A DNA stretch of 64,000 nt from Deinandra increscens subsp. villosa (taxonomy: Eukaryota; Streptophyta; Magnoliopsida; Asterales; Asteraceae). The stretch covers positions 23,295,896-23,359,895 of the forward strand of contig JBCNJP010000003.1 in NCBI GenBank assembly GCA_039602395.1. The letters run 5' to 3'. Position numbers and translations under genes: made by a program. Numbering within the stretch: position 1 is the first letter of the stretch; the number at the start of each line of letters is the position of its first letter. Below, piece after piece: positions 28,614 through 38,385 of this stretch. The notes under the pieces are model-generated. The model was not told where the DNA came from, searched no databases, and saw nothing but the letters and a program-made list of their open reading frames with translations.

Positions 28614-29940
28614 AGATGCTGATGATCAACCTGCCCCTGTGCAGCACGATAGTCCGATTCTGAACGTGCAAAGCCCTGTACGTGAAGATAGGCAATTTCT
28701 GGAGGTTGATAGCACCTTCGTTGTTCCAAGTCCGGTTAGAGTGAGCCTCTCTACCGCGACAAGCCAACCACTCGCAGCTCCAGGTTTCCGCCCTTTGATG
28801 GCTGCTGAGCTTCCAGTTGATCTGAGGATTAGTGCTGATCCTCAGATTAACTTCCTGATCTCTCAGAATAGGATGAGACAAAATGAGATCAAGGCTCTCA
28901 TGGAAGAAAATCAGCGTTTGAGAGAGAAGGAGGAGGCAAACAGCAAATATATGAGAGGATATGAGGTAGCTGACAAGGAAAGAATGGAATATCTCTACAA
29001 GATGATAAAGGACCTGAGAAGGAAGGTTAATGAACTGACGGAGGGTGCAGGGCCTAACAACTCTGGTGCCCCTGGTCAGAGTTCATCTCAGGGAAATCAA
29101 GCTGCTGCCATGGAGACAGACGAAGGTGATGAGAATATGGAGATGCCAGATTACGCCCGAAGTGGCAGAGTTATCTCCAAAGCCCCTGAAGGACACGAGA
29201 ACTGGTTCAGAGAGTTCTTCCAAGGACCAGCTCCCATTCTATACACCATCGACGTTGGCAAAAGCTCAATTGATAAGCGTGGGAGTTGTGAGGAAATCCT
29301 TTGTTGGCACTACGACATGGAGAAGAAGATCTTTGCTGTTATCCGTGACGGCTACAGTCCAGTGGAGTACTATCAATCACGTGCTCAATTCCACTCCTGG
29401 ACTGAGCCTGAGATAAGGAAACTTCTGAGAGCTCCATTTATTAACAGGTGGAATGGACCAGAAGGGAATCTGATCAGAGATAATCTGCTAGGCCACATGG
29501 AGAATGATTTCAGAGATTTTGAGCTGAAGGAGGTCAGGTGGAGAGAGACCGGTACTGACCCTGTGACAGGGGAGTCGATTGGAGAAGTACGGAGGCCACC
29601 GACCAAGCGCACAAGGGTCATCAACATGTTGGATGAGATCGAGGATGGAACACTGGTAAGAAACTTTGATTGCTGGTACTACGATCCAACAACACATGAG
29701 GTGGTGGTTCTCTGTAAGCCGATGCGTCAATTCCGATTTTATGACCCGGTGGATCTACTTCGATTTGGTGAAAGAGATATAAAGCTTCTGGCCACCCAAC
29801 CCATTCTTGCAGACGAGACTGATATGGTAAATGCTGTAAGGGTTGGCATCTTTGATGGAGCAGCTAAGAAGATTGTAGAGAAGGGATGGTGGTTTAACAA
29901 CGTTCAAACCTCATTCAGATTTGATTTGCTGCTGCCGTGA
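28552..29940 (+). CDS. Env-like extra ORF of SIRE element, C-terminal part
   Basis: This open frame continues the preceding ORF after a +1 shift in the overlap 28552-28613. It has a proline-rich start, a strong coiled coil (ENQRLREKEEANSKYM, then MEYLYKMIKDLRRKVNEL) around residues 105-170, and a C-terminal domain rich in W and Y (HENWFREFFQG, CWHYDMEKKIFAVIRDGYSP). A coiled coil in the C-terminal half is reported for SIRE env-like proteins. The stop at 29938-29940 is about 30 bp before the 3' LTR. It is uncertain whether the shift is programmed, a mutation or a sequence error; the LTRs are so alike that little time has passed. Confidence 0.7.
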   Translation: MPVVKKNLLMKPFKSNRLQTEDADDQPAPVQHDSPILNVQSPVREDRQFLEVDSTFVVPSPVRVSLSTATSQPLAAPGFRPLMAAELPVDLRISADPQINFLISQNRMRQNEIKALMEENQRLREKEEANSKYMRGYEVADKERMEYLYKMIKDLRRKVNELTEGAGPNNSGAPGQSSSQGNQAAAMETDEGDENMEMPDYARSGRVISKAPEGHENWFREFFQGPAPILYTIDVGKSSIDKRGSCEEILCWHYDMEKKIFAVIRDGYSPVEYYQSRAQFHSWTEPEIRKLLRAPFINRWNGPEGNLIRDNLLGHMENDFRDFELKEVRWRETGTDPVTGESIGEVRRPPTKRTRVINMLDEIEDGTLVRNFDCWYYDPTTHEVVVLCKPMRQFRFYDPVDLLRFGERDIKLLATQPILADETDMVNAVRVGIFDGAAKKIVEKGWWFNNVQTSFRFDLLLP

Positions 29941-29961
29941 AGTGGTCTAATGATTCATGCC

Positions 29962-29972
29962 TAGGGGAAGAT
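29962..29972 (+). promoter_or_regulatory. Polypurine tract of SIRE element
   Basis: TAGGGGAAGAT directly precedes the 3' LTR; it primes plus-strand synthesis. Confidence 0.8.
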
Positions 29973-30360
29973 TGTAGGGCTATATTTAGTAAGGCATGAA
30001 CATTAGTTGGGCTTTTGTTATTGGGCTTAGTCTAGTTTAATTTATAGGCCATGTGGGCCATTTTAGTGTTTATGATTGGGCTAGACTTGTGTTTATGATT
30101 GGCCCAAGCTCATGTATGAGGTGGTATAAATACCACCTCATTGTAACCGATTATGCAAGCTTTTCTAATACTATTTACGATTTTGTGCTCATTCTAGTTT
30201 ACGATCAGCTTCATTCAAGTGGTGTTCATCATTCAAGATTCAATCTTTCACTTAGATTGTCTCTATTTCTTCTACTTGTTTCTTGGATCAATCGTGTTTG
30301 AGGATTCCGCACTCATTCACGATCAAATATCGTGTGTCTTGGTTTGATTTCGGACCTACA
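29973..30360 (+). repeat. 3' LTR of SIRE-type element
   Basis: 388 bp, TGTAGGGCTA...GGACCTACA, followed by the target copy GTCAA. It differs from the 5' LTR by two one-base insertions near 30335 and 30345. Confidence 0.93.
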
Positions 30361-31810
30361 GTCAACTTTAACAAGATTTTAAAAGATTCTGTCTTTATTC
30401 TTGTGATACTATGTTTCATTTGGAGAGTCAACCAATAACCACGAATGTCCCTGGAAACGTTTTCAGCTGTACTCTTTGCAATCACCGAATCTCGTCTGCC
30501 AATGTTTAGCAATATTGTCCCAGATATGTATCCTGCAAATCTGGTGACTTGCTAGTGGAAATACATTATCGCAAGCATTAACAAGAGCCAACTCTCTATC
30601 GGTTACTATATCCGATGGCTGGTACACATCCGATAACATTTCCTTTACAGCCTCAAGGAGCCAGGTGGAAGTGTCCTGACGTTCATTGCTTAAAATGGCA
30701 TGAGCAAAGAAGAATGAGCTTCCTATGGGGGTGTCGCCAACCATTTCAACTAGCGGAAGGTTGTACTTATTTCTTTTATAGGTGGCGTCAATAATCAAAA
30801 TATGCGGGAATGCTCGCCAACAAGTGTAACCCAATGGATTAACCTAGAAAATCTCATGCGTTATGTCAGTTACTGGGTCCGCTCGGATGTGATACACGTA
30901 TCCTTTACGGTGAAGCTTGTTTTGGAAAATTTTTATAGGTATGTCACCGTGACGTGTGCTTGCCTTTATTTTATCTTGGGCGTTATAAATTGTTTTTAAT
31001 GTCGAAACATTATCAATATATTCCTTCTTTATCGTTGATAAAATGTTTTGCGGTGGCATGTTTTGGCCCATAAGGTTACCAACCAAGGCATTTTCTTGAG
31101 GTCTTAGTCTCCTTACATAGGCGAGAGCCTCAAGATGTGGGGTCGGCCGGTGGTTATGTGAATCACATTCAATTTTCACCTCATATCCGGCATGGAAAAC
31201 ATTGTATACGTCATTCAACATGAACGAACATCCACATTTTTTACTACCAGTTTTTTTTTTTACTTTGGCTTTGCTTTCGAACTTTCCTGAATGATCACAC
31301 TTTATCCACCCTTTACCCACTTTACCAATTAATTTACTCGTGTTGGTCCGTCTTCTGTTAAGCCCGTAGCCATTTTTTTTGCCTTTTTGACTGACCCATG
31401 CAACGAGGTCGTCAAAGGTTTTAAATATCTATACAAAATAAATTTGAAAATAATTACGATTAATTATGTGGCCGGTTAATTATTTGGTTAATTTAATTTT
31501 GAAAAAACAAATAAATTACCTGGTCGGTACTGTAGTCCACATCTGGTGGGTATATTTCGCATACACCGAACTCGTCAAACTCATCTGTATCGGAATCTTC
31601 ATTAACATTTTCCGGGTTTGTTTCAGGTATGGCATTTCCATGATACTGATTCTCATACTGAGGACCGCCAGGGGCGGCCCATGATGAATGCTCACAGTGA
31701 AAGTGAGAATATTGAGTGTCATATTGAGAACCGGTAGGGGGGGGGGCATGACGAATGCTCACCGTAAAACTGAGAATATTAAGTGTCATATTGAGAATGT
31801 TGACCGTCAT
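30361..31810 (-). pseudogene. MULE/FAR1-type transposase, N-terminal part
   Basis: Minus-strand order: an acidic, tyrosine- and histidine-rich N-terminus with a tandem repeat, a 91-nt GT-AG intron (31429-31519), a FAR1-like zinc-binding domain (KCDHSGKFESKAKVKKK ... KKCGCSFML ... ECDSHNH), and the DDE catalytic region (HILIIDATYKRNKYNLPLVE, then GSSFFFAHAILSNERQDTST, STRUCTURED as D...D with DIVTDRELAL). After CRIHIWDNIAKHWQTRF the frame shifts near 30470 and the SIRE element interrupts the gene at 30361. The gene resumes at 17782. A ten-G run at 31737-31746 also breaks the N-terminal frame. The transposase would have bound element ends in the nucleus; this copy is inactive. Confidence 0.8.
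31429..31519 (-). other. Intron in the MULE transposase gene
   Basis: Minus-strand donor CCAG/GTAATTT and acceptor TTTGTATAG/ATATTT. It joins the acidic N-terminal exon to the FAR1-like domain in frame. Confidence 0.65.
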
Positions 31811-32816
31811 AATAACTTTTGGATATCTATAAAAATAGAAAAAACTAATTAATTATTTTCATTATAACTAAATTAAATACAATATTTTTTTAACCCCACT
31901 ACTTGTCTGGTTTAAGTCAAACGTCGGTTATGAAACCCAAGGGTAATGACTCTCTATTTGAGGTACCTCCTTATAAATAAAAAATAAACATAACTTAAAT
32001 AAATATTACTGTAAATATAATAATTTAGTACGAATTAGAAATATTAACTCTTGCCTGGTTTAAATCGAAAGCCAGTTGGGAATACGACCGTTAATACGGT
32101 TGAACCCTGTATTCATCCTTCAAAAATATAATATCCGCTGTATTATATAGAACATTATAAACTTAAGAGTTCAAAATGAAGATAACTTTGCTTATGTGTT
32201 GTGGTGGCTGGTATAAATCGAGAGGCTCGTCATTCGAGAATATATTCCAAATCGACATTATACTAACAAAATTTGTAAATTTTTTCAAACAGGCGGAATG
32301 AATAATTGCAAATGAAACTTTACAGATAAAAGAGTAATGGAAGAGTAATGAAATTGTGGTCCTGCATTGTGCGTTATATACAGATTAAGATATCTCCTAA
32401 TATTCGATTTCTATCAAAATAATTGCAAACGATATCGTGAAATATTCGATTTCTATCATTTTTTTCCAAATCCATGCTCGTCGGCAGAGGAGCAATTATC
32501 ACTGCATTCTCATACGCAGCGTATACCTACATACGCAGCGTATGACCTCTGACACGACCACACCCACCAACTGCAAGACAGTAAGACGGTAATCATTAAA
32601 GGCATACGCTGAGTATGGCCTAATACGCTGAATAATTTGATAAATCTAGCACTGATTATAAGTAGGATGTTTATCAACGGAGGTATATATCACAAAATAT
32701 ATACCATTTATAGAAACTGCCTGTAATCTCCCAACGTACTTCACCAATACAACATGAGTTTCGGAAGAAGATCGTGGACGATTTGATCGACTAATGAAGG
32801 TTTCCTCGCTTTAATC
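31811..32816. promoter_or_regulatory. Divergent intergenic region with palindromic motifs
   Basis: No gene is seen. This 1 kb separates the minus-strand transposase from the plus-strand PB1-like ORF and probably held both promoters. CATACGCAGCGTATG-type motifs lie at 32511-32524, 32530-32544 and 32603-32617. TATATACCATTTATAG near 32698-32713 could be a TATA region for the plus-strand ORF. Several short imperfect repeats (GCCTGGTTTAAATCGAAAG-like at about 31908, 32055 and 32207) recur at about 150-bp spacing. Confidence 0.45.
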
Positions 32817-33239
32817 ATGGATGATGCATACACGCGTAATCCATGTTATTTTACTTTAAATATCTATCATTACGGTCATTTTATAGATTTACTGGGAAGG
32901 AGATATGTTGAAGACCGTTATACTTTGGCGTATTACTACGATGTAAATGAGTTTAGATTCTATGATATGAGTCTAATCATGCCACATCTGGGGTATGAAA
33001 ATACAAACAACATGTGGTTTTATTATAAAAACCCTTATCTTGATCTTGACAGTGGTCTCGAACCATTAACAAATAATATGGACGTTGGTCGTCTTATTTC
33101 TTTCATAAATGAAGACATCAGAAGTGTTGACGTCTACGTCATTGATAGTGAGCTGGAAGCAAAGACTGAAGAAGAGTATCCGAAGACCCGGGTAAAATGG
33201 GACGCCTCAAGCTCTAAGGCAACAAAAAAGTTGTTTTAA
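32817..33239 (+). CDS. PB1-like domain protein of a MULE
   Basis: The 140-aa ORF starts at ATG 32817 and is open. Its body fits the plant PB1-like domain that typically begins MuDR-type plant proteins: a beta-strand pair (CYFTLNIYHYGHFIDLLGRR), then YYYDVNEFRFYDMS, a helix (LIMPHLGYEN), 'WFYYKNPYLDLDSGLEPL' and 'DVGRLISFINE', ending SVDVYVID. In relatives this domain sits at the N-terminus of a longer transposase; here it is a separate gene facing away from the transposase. It is the only undamaged ORF of the multi-gene region. Role unknown; protein-protein interaction is inferred from the PB1 fold. Confidence 0.6.
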   Translation: MDDAYTRNPCYFTLNIYHYGHFIDLLGRRYVEDRYTLAYYYDVNEFRFYDMSLIMPHLGYENTNNMWFYYKNPYLDLDSGLEPLTNNMDVGRLISFINEDIRSVDVYVIDSELEAKTEEEYPKTRVKWDASSSKATKKLF

Positions 33240-33485
33240 ATTTTATTTATCTTATTCAAAAATTCATGTTTTAGGCTACCAAAATAAATTTATATTTATA
33301 ATTTTTTTGTTACTAGGATATGTCATTTAATAATTTTAAGACTGAAATGTGTTTGTGTTTTTAAATATTTGTTATGTTCAATATAATTGGCCCGAAATAA
33401 ATTAACATTGTTAAATTAAACTAATAAAATAACGGTTACATTGACAATCTGGTTCAAAATAAAATTAAAGTAAAAATTAACACCA
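33240..33485. other. Convergent A+T-rich spacer
   Basis: No gene is seen; it lies between the convergent 3' ends of the PB1-like and Ulp1-like ORFs. Confidence 0.5.
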
Positions 33486-34535
33486 CTACAAATCTTGCTC
33501 AAAACGACGCCGATATATTTGCTCGGCCATATGCCCCTGGTATGCCGCACATGTCTCCTTCAAATCGTCGTCCATATTTAACGTCTTACCTTCTACCAAC
33601 TTTTCCATCAACAAGCATGCAACCACTCCAGAATCCGAACCTAGACTGGTAGAATCTTTTGGTAGATACTCTTCGTTCGCAGCGAATGTCAAAATTCTTT
33701 CACCGGTCCTGTATAAGGTCCGTTGTACCGTCGCCAATAATGTATCTCTTTCAACAGCCATCCAAAACAAAAACCCATCACATCAAATAATTCGGAATTA
33801 AATAATAACCATGAATACTCTTTTTGGTACCTATGATTCATCCAAAACTGAAGCATCTCCAAGGTCCGTATGTCGATACGACCCAACAACCACTCGTTAA
33901 CGGACCTTACATATAAAGGCACATAAACGTACACCACCTCCCAAAAGGGGGGAAATAGTTCATCTGAACCATTGGCATATCTGGCAGCGATCTTTTTGCC
34001 TTTATAACACATTTCATCTCTAAATTGTGGTGGTAGGATTGACCAACGAAACCCTAACGGATCATTTTTCTTAATTTTTGCCTGCCTGCGACGCATCATC
34101 CTATTAACCCAGGCTTCAATGTGCTGTGAAAATTTAAATAAAATATTAAATACTTAAACCCACACAAAAAAAATGATCAACAAATTACATACCTTTTTCG
34201 ATAGTTCGCCGTTCTTCTGGTATCCAAGGAGAGCACCCCAGAATCGACCGTTGAGCGTGGTGTCAACGAGAAACTTAGAATAGCAAAATAGAGCATTGCC
34301 GCTATTGTAGAACCAATGAACGTTCTCCGACCACTTATCGGAGTTCTTGTTTGAAAATACCCACGTCGGTGGATTTCTTTTTCTTCCACAAATTCTTCTT
34401 CCAGCGCTTCTTGTCTAACAGATGATCCTTCACCGGGTGTTTTTGTTGGCCTTCATTTTTTTAGAACCATTTTGAGGACTTTGGGGTAGGTTGTGAATGA
34501 TATTCATCGTCGTTTACCTCGTGACGTTTCGACAT
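33486..34535 (-). pseudogene. Ulp1-like (C48) protease-family protein, broken
   Basis: The gene starts at ATG 34535 (MSKRHEVNDDEYHSQP), has an in-frame TAA soon after, a frameshift near 34340 before KWSENVHWFYNSGNALF, a 69-nt GT-AG intron (34124-34192), then the protease-like domain. The domain reads VYVPLYVRSVNEWLL where Ulp1 proteases have 'VYIP...HW', and SDSGVVACLLMEKL where they have 'DCGVFVC'; thus both the catalytic His and Cys appear replaced (E and S). A second frameshift lies near 33740-33770. Ulp1 enzymes process SUMO; plant transposons of the Kaonashi MULE type carry Ulp1-like genes (family knowledge). This copy is neither full-length nor catalytic. Confidence 0.65.
34124..34192 (-). 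other. Intron in the Ulp1-like gene
   Basis: Minus-strand donor AAAG/GTATGT and acceptor TTTTCACAG/CAC. Removal joins LGYQKNGELSKK to HIEAWVNRMM in frame. Confidence 0.65.
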
Positions 34536-34970
34536 CTTTACCGGGTTTTAGCTTAAAAGAGTGTTTAAAAAAAATTAACTTGAATGGTGTGAGATGGAGG
34601 ATTTTTAAGATTAAGTTGGTGTGAAAAATGGTAGAAGAAATGAAAGACTTACAGAAAAAAAATCTTAGAAAATTCATACGCTGCGTATACGAGAATACGC
34701 AACGTATGAGACCACGAAACCCTAATCCCTGATTGGAAATCATTATGTCGTAATTAAGACATTCCATACGCAGTGTATGTGCTTATACGTTGCGTATAGA
34801 ATATCGGCAGCATTAATTAACAACGTATACACTGCGTATGAGTCCATACACAACGTATAGAGATGTTAATTTAGCACCACCCTTTTTCTCCTCTATTATT
34901 TCTCTCCCATCCCCTCTTACATTTTTTAAATACAAGTACATTTAGCCAAAATACATTTCATTAAAGATGG
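34536..34970. promoter_or_regulatory. Upstream region of Ulp1-like gene with six palindromic motifs
   Basis: TACGCTGCGTA-type palindromes lie at 34675-34690, 34694-34708, 34765-34779, 34784-34798, 34822-34840 and 34845-34858. They are the densest cluster of this motif and lie at the outer edge of the multi-gene region, where transposase-binding subterminal sites would be expected. No definite terminal inverted repeat or 9-bp target duplication could be fixed by eye. Confidence 0.45.
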
Positions 34971-35630
34971 TTAACTATAGACCGAAGGACTTGAAGCTTC
35001 GTTACCTATTTGAACTACACGACCTATTGTGAGCATTTCCGTTTGTGTAGCTAAGCATACACATTTAACAATTAACATCTCTATGATATACGAGGGAGAA
35101 AATAGTAATTGGACAACCCTAAAACCTACACCAATAATGCATATGATTTTATTTCTGAATGAGAAGCAAACAAAGGATAGGACAAAAACATGCAACTTCA
35201 GACTCGCCTGCTTTTTGGTTTTTTGGTTTCATTTTGAAGGGTTGAAGCTGCCCACTTGAAGTCCAAAGAGATCCAAAACTAGGGATACCTTCTGATCCAC
35301 ATCTCATCTCTCTCATCCCCTCCCTCTCTCTCTCACACAGTTTTAGTTTTGAAGAACTTGTTTTCTTAACCTGTACGGATTGGAATTTTGTTTTTGTTTT
35401 CTTAAAATTTGTACTCCACCGTCTGATATGATTCTTGGGTTGTATCATCTTTAAGAGTTGGATTGGATATATCCATACTTGCCAGGTCTGAACTTTTTAC
35501 ATCTTTAACTTATCTTAAAACCATCAAGAACAAAAACCACTTTCTGATTTAAAGTTTCTTTTTATAGGGTTTCTTGTCATTCAAATCTCCAAAACAAACT
35601 TCATTTAATATCTTAGAGAGAGAAAAAGAG
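34971..35630 (+). promoter_or_regulatory. Promoter and 5' leader of the IDD gene
   Basis: No other gene is seen. A CT-rich tract (CCCTCCCTCTCTCTCTCACAC, about 35316-35336) is typical of plant core promoters or leaders. A purine-rich leader GAGAGAGAAAAAGAG directly precedes the ATG. A transcription start cannot be fixed from the sequence. Confidence 0.5.
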
Positions 35631-37896
35631 ATGAAGGTCATGTTTCTAGATGACAATATGTCAAACTTGACATCAGCATCAAATGAAGCAAGCCTATCTT
35701 CATCAAGTAACAAGAATGAAGTGGGTACTATGTACCCTCCATCACAACAGACACCACAGTCCTTTGCTTCAGGGCCAACTAATTCCAACAAGAAAAAAAG
35801 AAATCTTCCAGGAAACCCAGGTAAATCAAACTAGATAGATATATCAGTTATTATATTTTGTTTTTTATTTTTTAATTTTTCACAATTAAAGAGTTTTGTT
35901 TATTGATTCCTGTGAGATCCGGTTGATGATTGGTTATTTATTACTTTTTATGATTGGAAATTGAAGACCCGGAAGCTGAGGTGATAGCTATGTCTCCGAA
36001 AACACTAATGGCTACAAACAGATTTGTGTGTGAGATTTGCAACAAAGGGTTTCAAAGAGATCAGAATCTTCAACTGCACAGAAGGGGGCATAATCTGCCA
36101 TGGAAGCTGAAGCAAAGATCAAAACTGGAGGTGGTTAGGAAGAAGGTGTACGTATGCCCAGAACCCAGTTGTGTGCACCATGAACCCGAAAGGGCACTTG
36201 GAGATCTCACTGGTATTAAGAAGCATTACTCTCGAAAGCATGGCGAGAAGAAGTGGAAATGCGAAAAGTGTTCGAAGCGATATGCGGTTCAATCCGACTG
36301 GAAGGCTCATTCCAAGATTTGTGGCACTCGAGAATATCGATGTGATTGTGGAACTCTTTTTTCAAGGTAAAATAATATGAATTAGTCCGTATTGTAAATA
36401 AATTAAGATTCACTCGCGTGGCTCATATTCGTAGAAATTGGAGCTCTAAAATAACATGATCGTTGAAAGACAGTTCATTTTTAATCAAATAAACTAAGTT
36501 TTCTTCTTACTTCACGAGTGGAACAGTTGATGATAAAACAATTCTTAACTTGTTCCCATTACTCAATTTAGTTGGATTATGAGAATATATCAGTAGCTAC
36601 CAAATTAAATAATAGTAATACCTACATATGAATTAATCCGTATTGTAAATGGCAAAATGGTCTTGTTATGAAGAGCCACTGAGATTTAATATAGCTTGGC
36701 TTTTTGGTAGAAATTGTAGCTCTAAAAAACATAATCGTTAAAAGACAAAGTTCATTTTGAATCAAATAAACTAAGTTTTCTTTCTTAGTTCACGAGTGGA
36801 ACAGTTGATGATAAAAAAGGTCTTAACTTGTTCCCATTATTTAATTTACTTGGATTATGAGAACATATCAGTAGCTCTAATGTCATGTAAAATAATAATA
36901 GTACAGTATAGAAAAAAGTAAAATTTCTTTATACTATACAATATGTTATAAATTTAGATAGATAGTAGTAATATCATCTGACAACTTGTTGTTTCATTTT
37001 GGTTCTATCTCAATCACAACAGGAGGGACAGCTTCATCACTCACAGAGCTTTTTGTGGAGCTTTAGCAGGAGAAAATGCAAGATCAGCATCCTCAACCCT
37101 ATTCTCACCAAACCCTATTCACCTCCCATTAAATTTCCCACTCAAAACTGAACCACATCTCTTCCAATACCCACAACTCAGTTCCAACATAATGAATAAT
37201 GATTTGCAACAAAACAATCAGTTACCATCATGGTTTGGTCATCATTATCATCATCAACCAAATCCAAACCCTAACAATTCAAGTAATAATCTTGCTTTTA
37301 CATCTCCTTCTCAATCTCACATCTCTGCCACTTCATTGCTCCAAAAAGCAGCTCAGATGGGTGAGAAGATGAACAAACCTGCAGGTAGTACAAATACTGT
37401 CTTTGTCATGTCACAGCAACAGCAACAGCAGGCCCACCAGTCAATTCTAAGTGGGGCCCACCAAAGTGATCACATGTGTGCACCTACAACACTATTCACA
37501 GCTCATCATCATCATGCTTCAGGTCTTGAAAATTTGTCTTCAACTGATGATAATCAACAAGAGATGTTGGGATTAAGTGGTGGGTTTGCTAATTCTTTGG
37601 CTTGTGAAAGTGTTGGGTCAATTAATGCTTTCCATGAGGCTTACAATGGTTTTCAAGACGCGCTTTTTCGAAGCGAAGCCGAACCGCCTCTGAACCCATC
37701 CAAAGGTAGTGGTGGGAATGATGAGCTGACTAGAGATTTCTTGGGTCTTACAGGGTTTCCACCTCCTAATGGTGATCAACATTTTCTCAGTATGGCTGGT
37801 CTGGACCATTTAAACAGTTCTTCACCTTATCATGACCATCAGCTGCAGCAGCATGACCCGAACCAGAACCAAAATCAATTAGCTTGGGATGGTTAA
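35631..37896 (+). CDS. IDD: INDETERMINATE DOMAIN C2H2 zinc-finger transcription factor
   Basis: Exons 35631-35820, 35967-36366 and 37023-37896 join in frame to 487 aa; both introns (146 and 656 nt) are GT-AG. The start MKVMFLDDNMSNLTSAS fits the IDD4/5/6/7-type N-terminus; an upstream in-frame extension begins only with TTG. KKKRNLPGNP (nuclear localisation signal) precedes the ID domain: finger 1 FVCEICNKGFQRDQNLQLH, finger 2 VCPEPSCVHHEP, finger 3 WKCEKCSKRYAVQSDWKAH and finger 4 YRCDCGTLFSRRDSFITH, the last interrupted by intron 2 at the usual place. C-terminal family motifs TSLLQKAAQMG and LTRDFLGL are present, with Q/N/H-rich linkers. IDD proteins bind DNA in the nucleus and partner with GRAS proteins such as DELLA or SCR. 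Fully open; the only intact host gene here. Confidence 0.95.
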
Positions 37897-38262
37897 TGTT
37901 TAGCCTAGATAGCTAGTTCATGCTCGTTATAGTAAGACACAATCTTGTTTTCATCTTCTTATCTTGTTTTGTTTTTAAGTGCATACATGCAATTTCTTTT
38001 TTCTTTTTTTCTAACTTTTTTTTGTTAATTAGAGTTCATTTTGTTGTTTAAAATTTTTGATTGTCAGAAAACATGACAAACCTCCTTTCTTTTTCTTCCA
38101 CGCAGAAGATTTCAAAAGGTAAAATGTCTGCTTCAGGCATTTAAAGTTTTACTGTTGTTGGTCTTCCCTATTGTCAGTCAGATGTATAAAAAAATTATAA
38201 TGTAAAAAGAAAAGGATAATGGATAGGTCTTCCTTCATTTACTTGTGGATATATAAGTATAA
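37897..38262 (+). other. IDD 3' untranslated region and flank
   Basis: T-rich sequence typical of a plant 3' UTR, with AATAATGG-like and AAAAAATTATAATG words near 38190-38220 as possible poly(A) signals. No ORF is seen. Confidence 0.5.
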
Positions 38263-38385
38263 TTTTTTTTTGAACTGCGGTTATATTAAAGAACTAGCAA
38301 GAAGCTAGAGAGAACATTACAAAGTTAAATTGAAATTACACCAATTCGACCAATCTAACAACGAGTTTTTACCCCTAACTTTGAC

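Larger units (their letters stand above)
17783..30360 (+). mobile_element. SIRE-type Copia element, nearly intact and young
   Basis: 12,578 bp with LTRs TGTAGGGCTA...CGGACCTACA, an initiator-Met primer site, a very long gag, an open pol, a 2.1-kb spacer, an env-like extra ORF in two frames and a polypurine tract. A perfect 5-bp target duplication (GTCAA) places it inside the MULE transposase. The LTRs (386 and 388 bp) differ only by two single-base indels near their 3' ends, so insertion was recent. Size, gag length and the additional 3' ORF match the SIRE/Maximus lineage. It is probably autonomous apart from the env-like frameshift. Confidence 0.92.

Noticed and set aside
35574..35630. N-terminal extension of the IDD protein from 35574
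   Set aside because: It begins with TTG, lies in a purine-rich leader, and the family N-terminus fits ATG 35631.
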